A DNA stretch of 11,175 bases from Fidelibacterota bacterium (GTDB lineage Bacteria; Fidelibacterota; UBA2242; JAFGTP01). Under the pieces are notes generated by a model, which was not told the origin of the DNA, did not search any database, and worked only from the letters and a program-made list of their open reading frames with translations. Location of the stretch: NCBI GenBank assembly GCA_021735285.1, contig JAIPHI010000089.1, forward strand, positions 1-11,175, read 5' to 3'. Both the position numbers and the translations under genes were made by a program. The stretch's first letter is position 1, and each line of letters opens with the position of its first letter. Positions 7,450 through 11,175 of this stretch are shown piece by piece.

Positions 7450-7953
7450 ATGAAAATTCAAAAGTTGAGTTTATTAGCCCTTATCCTGGTTTTTTCATTT
7501 CTGATTGCAAAAGAATCTGAATCAAACTGGTTTAAATTTGATAATGGTGTTGCCCAATCAAATAAAACAGAAAAGCCTGTTCTGATTGATTTTTATACAG
7601 ATTGGTGTCACTGGTGTGATGTAATGGATGAGAAAACATTTTCCAATCCTGAGGTTGAAGAATATCTTGATAACAATTTTGTCAAAATCAGAGTAAATGC
7701 TGAGGATAAAAATACATCTCACTCTTTTCAAGGTAATAATTATAATTCAGTTGAATTGGCAAGAGCTTTCAATGTTACCGGCTATCCAAGCATTGCTTTT
7801 TTAGATAATAATCAACAAGTTATTACTGTTATACCTGGTTATATTCCAGCTGATAAATTTATAAAAGTGCTAGAATATATTGAACAGGAATGTTATAAAA
7901 AACAGGTGTCTTTCGAAGAATATCTAAACAAAGGTTGCGAAGAGGAAGGTTAA
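7450..7953 (+). CDS. Exported thioredoxin-like protein with CHWC active site
   Basis: A 167-residue thiol-disulfide protein outside the cytoplasm. A hydrophobic signal peptide spans about 1-20 (LSLLALILVFSFLIA). The thioredoxin_7/DUF255-like fold has FYTDWCHWC at about 48-56, giving the redox pair C53 and C56, and a cis-proline in TGYPSIAFL. A third feature is CYKK plus a Cys-containing C-terminal tail ending GCEEEG. Proteins of this family (thioredoxin fold with WCHWC) usually act as disulfide reductants in the periplasm. I chose the ATG at 7450 because GAGGA lies 5-6 bases upstream. An in-frame ATG at 7438 would add four residues but has no Shine-Dalgarno sequence. It is the first gene of a rightward operon, and ptsI begins two bases after its stop, implying translational coupling. 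A plausible client is the exported MsrBA downstream; that pairing is inference. Confidence 0.8.
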   Translation: MKIQKLSLLALILVFSFLIAKESESNWFKFDNGVAQSNKTEKPVLIDFYTDWCHWCDVMDEKTFSNPEVEEYLDNNFVKIRVNAEDKNTSHSFQGNNYNSVELARAFNVTGYPSIAFLDNNQQVITVIPGYIPADKFIKVLEYIEQECYKKQVSFEEYLNKGCEEEG

Positions 7954-7955
7954 AC

Positions 7956-9662
7956 ATGCGGGTATTAAATGGCAGAACTGTAGTTTCAGGTATAGCGATT
8001 GGAAATATTTGCACACTTTTTAGTGAAGAGGAAAAGTCTGTTTCACATTATAAAATTTCTGATAATAATATAGAAAGTGAATTGACAAGATTTGATAAAG
8101 GTCTGGAATCGGCACGACAAGAATTGCATCAATATATTAGTGAATCAGGTAAAAATTTTGATCAGACCGCTTCGAAAATATTTGAATCACATTTGATGAT
8201 ATTGAGCGATAAAAAACTCTCTGCTATGGTAAAGAAAACCATAAAAGATAAAAAAATAAATGCTGAGCATGCTATTTATGATACGTTTGATGATTTTATA
8301 GAAAAATACGAGCATAAAAATCTTCATTTCCAAGAAATTGTGCATGATTTTAAAGACGTTCGTGACACTCTGTTGGAACAATTTGAAACCAAGTTTAAAA
8401 ATGTTTCATGTCCAATACCAGAGCGAGAACCTGTTATTATTGCTGCTAAAAGACTTTCTCCTTATATGATGAGTGATTTATCACATGACAATATTTTAGC
8501 CTTTGTAACAGAAGAAGGTGGCTTTACAACCCATGCATCTGTGCTTGCTGCTTCTCTGGACATACCATTTATTTTTAATGTCCCTGTTGTTGAAAATTCT
8601 GAATGTAATGATTTTGCTATTGTTGATGCGATTGATGAAAAATTCATACTTCATCCTGACCAAAAAACAATTGATAAATATGAGAAGAAGAGAGTTGAAT
8701 TCCAGAAAAATCTTGTAGAATATAAGAAAATCTCTACTCAGCCCGCTAAAACCAGTGATGATATTAGGCTTGATCTAAAAGTAACTGTTAATTTACCGAA
8801 TGAGATTGATCTGCTTGAAGGTCACAATTTCGATGGAATCGGATTATTAAGAACCGAATTTTTATTCATGGATAAAAATCAACCCCCATCCTTAGAAGAA
8901 CAATTTCAAGTTTACAAACATGCTGCCAGGGCTGCCAGTAACAAGCCTGTAACAATTAGATTACTGGATATCGGAGCTGATAAAACTCCTCAATATTTAA
9001 ATTTACCATATCAAAAAAATCCTGATCTTGGCATTAAAGGTGCTCGAGCAGTAGATCACTTTCAAGAAGTATTTGAAACCCAGGTACTCGCTTTGCTAAA
9101 AGCTGCTAAGTTTGGAGATATTAGAATTTTATTTCCAATGGTAGCTGATATTTCAGATATTTTAACTTTTAAACAGTTGGTTGAAAATGCAGAAAATAAA
9201 TCAGAAAATGCAGAATTTGGTAATTTATCTATAGGGGCCATGATTGAAACTCCTTCCGCAGCCATGCTAATAGATGAAATATTAGAAATAGTGGATTTTA
9301 TTAATATTGGAAGTAATGATTTATTACAATATACTCTGGCTGCTTCCCGCGAAACCCCTGGCGTATATAAAAGATATCATTCAATTCATCCGGCTCTCAT
9401 AAAATTAATCAAGAGAATCGTAAAAAAAGCGAAACAGCATAATAAAGAAGCCAGCCTGTGCGGTGAAATTGCTAATTATGCCGAAGGTTATCCCTTGTTC
9501 CTGGATATGGGTATTGAAAGTTTTAGCGTGCCTGTGTCCAAACATTCTATAATCAAACATAAGATTGCAGAAATTAATACAAATGATCTGGATGGTATTA
9601 AAGAGAAATTTATAAGAGCCAGAAATAAAGAGGAGATTAATAATTTACTGCAAAAATATTAA
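7956..9662 (+). CDS. ptsI: Phosphoenolpyruvate-protein phosphotransferase (PTS enzyme I)
   Basis: A 568-residue cytoplasmic enzyme I, the usual length for this family. It takes phosphate from PEP onto a histidine and passes it to HPr. N-terminal part: HPr-binding helical region (about 30-145) and swivelling domain with the phospho-histidine H193 in GGFTTHASVLAAS. C-terminal PEP-binding TIM barrel: R299 (GLLRTEF), R335 (TIRLLDIGADK), E431 (MIETPSA), N454 and D455 (IGSNDLLQYT), R465, and the acid/base cysteine C502 (LCGEIA). All match the E. coli catalytic set. A lysine occupies the first arginine of the usual LGxRxxR (here LGIKGAR, about 358-364). Start: ATG at 7956 preceded by GAGGAAGG. A TTG at 7935 would overlap the previous gene and is less likely. 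No HPr, EIIA or EIIBC is in the window, so whether it serves sugar uptake or regulation is open. Confidence 0.92.
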   Translation: MRVLNGRTVVSGIAIGNICTLFSEEEKSVSHYKISDNNIESELTRFDKGLESARQELHQYISESGKNFDQTASKIFESHLMILSDKKLSAMVKKTIKDKKINAEHAIYDTFDDFIEKYEHKNLHFQEIVHDFKDVRDTLLEQFETKFKNVSCPIPEREPVIIAAKRLSPYMMSDLSHDNILAFVTEEGGFTTHASVLAASLDIPFIFNVPVVENSECNDFAIVDAIDEKFILHPDQKTIDKYEKKRVEFQKNLVEYKKISTQPAKTSDDIRLDLKVTVNLPNEIDLLEGHNFDGIGLLRTEFLFMDKNQPPSLEEQFQVYKHAARAASNKPVTIRLLDIGADKTPQYLNLPYQKNPDLGIKGARAVDHFQEVFETQVLALLKAAKFGDIRILFPMVADISDILTFKQLVENAENKSENAEFGNLSIGAMIETPSAAMLIDEILEIVDFINIGSNDLLQYTLAASRETPGVYKRYHSIHPALIKLIKRIVKKAKQHNKEASLCGEIANYAEGYPLFLDMGIESFSVPVSKHSIIKHKIAEINTNDLDGIKEKFIRARNKEEINNLLQKY

Positions 9663-9715
9663 TTATATGTTTTAATTAAATTTATTATTTATAATTCTAA
9701 TACAAAGGATTTACT

Positions 9716-10192
9716 ATGAGTGAAAATATATATAAGGAAGGTCAAAAAGTAGATAATTTCTGTTTAAAAGATGACCAGGGCTCAGAATTTTGTCTGGAAG
9801 AAAATCTGGGAAAATGGATAGTTCTATATTTTTATCCAAAGGATAATACACCAGGATGTACAAAGGAGGCCAAGCAATTTACTGAGAAAAAAGAAGAATT
9901 TGAGAATCTTGATGCTTTTATAATTGGAATTAGTCCGGATTCTGTAAAAAGTCATCAAAAGTTCAAAGAAAAACACAATTTGGATGTAAAATTACTTAGT
10001 GATCCTGAGCATGAAGTACTTGAGAAGTTTGGTGTCTGGCAAAAGAAAAATATGTTTGGAAGAAAATTTATGGGAGTTGTCAGGTCCACATTATTAATAA
10101 ATCCCGCAGGCAAGATAGAAAAAGCCTGGAAAAAAGTTAAAGTAAAAGGGCATGCTGAAGATGTCAAATGTTCAATCGATGATCTGCAATAA
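9716..10192 (+). CDS. bcp: Peroxiredoxin of the Bcp/PrxQ type (thiol peroxidase)
   Basis: A 158-residue cytoplasmic peroxidase reducing H2O2 and organic hydroperoxides. The hallmark YPKDNTPGCTKEA is present at 40-52, with peroxidatic C48 in PxxxTxxC context, and the conserved active-site arginine lies in VVRSTLLINPAG (about 122-133). Length is typical for Bcp. Odd point: in most Bcp proteins a resolving cysteine follows five residues after the peroxidatic one. Here that position is K53. Other cysteines are C16, C26 and one near residue 150 (VKCSIDD), so it works either as a 1-Cys enzyme or with a non-standard partner. Start: AAAGGA about 6 bases before the ATG. It lies 53 bases after ptsI. 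A TATAAT at 9690-9695 sits in that gap but has no good -35 box, so read-through from the operon promoter is more likely. Confidence 0.88.
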   Translation: MSENIYKEGQKVDNFCLKDDQGSEFCLEENLGKWIVLYFYPKDNTPGCTKEAKQFTEKKEEFENLDAFIIGISPDSVKSHQKFKEKHNLDVKLLSDPEHEVLEKFGVWQKKNMFGRKFMGVVRSTLLINPAGKIEKAWKKVKVKGHAEDVKCSIDDLQ

Positions 10193-10215
10193 TTGCCCTG
10201 GATTGGAATATTAAA

Positions 10216-11139
10216 ATGAAAAGTGTAATTATTTTTATAATGATTTTATCAATATTTACAATAATAGAAGGAGAAGATTCCTTGCAATATAATAAGCTTA
10301 CAGAAGAAGAAAAACGCGTAATAATAGACAAAGGGACGGAACCTTCTTTTAGTGGTGAATATTCCGATCATTATGAAGAAGGAACCTACATCTGTAAAAG
10401 GTGTAATACTCCACTTTATTTTTCTACTGATAAATTTAAATCGGGTTGTGGCTGGCCCAGCTTCGATGATGAGATACCAGGTTCAATAGAGAGAAAAACC
10501 GATGCCGATGGTCGGAGAACAGAAATATTGTGTGCCAATTGTGGAGCCCATTTGGGACATGTATTTACTGGTGAAGGATATACTGATAAAAATGTACGCC
10601 ATTGTGTAAATTCAATATCTATGGAATTTATTCCTGATGGAGAGCCATTACCTCTCCAAAAAGCCTTTTTCGCCGCCGGTTGTTTTTGGGGTGTAGAACA
10701 TCATTTTAAGCAAGCCGATGGGGTTGTCAAGACTGAAGTAGGTTATGCCGGGGGCCATACTGATAATCCCAGCTATGAAGAAGTCAGCACTGGAAATACC
10801 GGTCATAAAGAAACAATCGAAGTGCTTTATAAACCTGATGAGATTTCCTATGAGGAACTTGTCAAACTATTTTTCGAAATCCACGATTTTACCCAGACAG
10901 ATGGCCAGGGACCGGATATTGGCGAACAGTATTTATCCTATATTTTTTACATTAACGATGAGCAAAAAGAAGCAGCAGAAGATATAATTGATCGACTTGA
11001 AGAAATGAACTATGAAATAGCCACAGATCTGGAAAAGGCTGAGGATTTCTGGGAGGCCGAAGATTACCATCAGGACTACTATGAGAAAACCGGCAAGCAA
11101 CCCTATTGTCATATCAGGAAGAAAATATTTGAAGATTAA
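10216..11139 (+). CDS. msrBA: Bifunctional methionine sulfoxide reductase MsrB-MsrA fusion, exported
   Basis: A 307-residue repair enzyme that reduces both epimers of methionine sulfoxide. Residues 1-19 are a hydrophobic N-terminal signal or anchor (SVIIFIMILSIFTII). MsrB (R-form), about 25-140: zinc ligands C60/C63 and C106/C109, resolving-type cysteine C78 in SGCGWPSF, catalytic C130 in RHCVNSISMEF. MsrA (S-form), about 147-305: catalytic C156 in AAGCFWGVEHHF, plus GYAGG, STGNTGHKE and GEQYLSYIF, with C298 (QPYCHI) as likely resolving cysteine. The order is B then A, the reverse of the better-known PilB-type and streptococcal MsrAB. Export implies repair of envelope proteins and a need for an extracytoplasmic reductant, for which the CHWC protein at 7450 is a candidate. 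The start is 23 bases after bcp, with only a weak GGA upstream, so expression may depend on read-through and coupling. Confidence 0.92.
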   Translation: MKSVIIFIMILSIFTIIEGEDSLQYNKLTEEEKRVIIDKGTEPSFSGEYSDHYEEGTYICKRCNTPLYFSTDKFKSGCGWPSFDDEIPGSIERKTDADGRRTEILCANCGAHLGHVFTGEGYTDKNVRHCVNSISMEFIPDGEPLPLQKAFFAAGCFWGVEHHFKQADGVVKTEVGYAGGHTDNPSYEEVSTGNTGHKETIEVLYKPDEISYEELVKLFFEIHDFTQTDGQGPDIGEQYLSYIFYINDEQKEAAEDIIDRLEEMNYEIATDLEKAEDFWEAEDYHQDYYEKTGKQPYCHIRKKIFED

Positions 11140-11175
11140 TTTTGACAAATATCCAAATTAGACTCGAGTGGTCTT

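Noticed and set aside
7935..7955. TTG start at 7935 for ptsI
   Set aside because: It would overlap the preceding gene and lacks a well-placed ribosome binding site. ATG 7956 has GAGGAAGG just upstream and gives the normal enzyme I N-terminus.
9690..9695. TATAAT between ptsI and bcp as an internal promoter
   Set aside because: No acceptable -35 hexamer lies 16-18 bases upstream, and TATAAT is expected by chance in such AT-rich spacers.
1..11175. CRISPR array, tRNA, rRNA, toxin-antitoxin or known anti-phage system
   Set aside because: No regularly spaced repeats, cloverleaf-like sequence or defence-type domains were seen on reading the window.

Overview
The window is AT-rich, has no rRNA or tRNA, and reads as a chromosomal stretch of a bacterium from the Fibrobacteres-Chlorobi-Bacteroidetes superphylum or a nearby candidate phylum (Ignavibacteria, Calditrichota, Marinimicrobia and Cloacimonadota are all possible). 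The strongest clue is the protein at 2447-4534 (-). It ends in a CYPNPFNP-type C-terminal sorting domain, which is typical of proteins handled by type IX-like secretion in these groups. Most genes have clear AAGGAG-type ribosome binding sites. The phylum cannot be fixed from this sequence alone.

Layout. 1-1443 (-) is the N-terminal 481 residues of a membrane sensor with two tandem periplasmic solute-binding (SBP_bac_3) domains; the rest lies beyond the left edge. 1444-2446 is a roughly 1-kb gene-poor stretch. It holds two adjacent palindromes with mirror-image cores and, just after them, the decayed C-terminal end of an IS110-like transposase. 2447-4534 (-) encodes an exported lamin-tail surface protein. 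Divergent from it across 373 bases, 4908-6326 (+) encodes a close match to cyclic 2,3-diphosphoglycerate synthetase, an enzyme best known from methanogenic archaea. A 326-base convergent gap follows.

The right part, 6653-11139, is a thiol-redox and oxidative-damage cluster built around a divergent promoter region at about 7295-7449. Leftward is a two-domain glutaredoxin/thioredoxin-fold protein (CEAC and CPYC). Rightward is a probable operon: exported thioredoxin-like protein (CHWC), PTS enzyme I (ptsI, starting two bases after the preceding stop), a Bcp/PrxQ peroxiredoxin without the usual resolving cysteine, and an exported MsrB-MsrA fusion.

How they may work together (inference): the two thioredoxin-fold proteins could supply or shuttle reducing equivalents, the peroxiredoxin removes peroxides, and MsrBA repairs oxidised methionine outside the cytoplasm. 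Enzyme I is the odd member, as no HPr or EII component is visible. I see no clear new defence, CRISPR or mobile system. The points most worth checking are the bacterial cDPG synthetase, the redox/ptsI operon and the paired palindromes beside the IS110 remnant.
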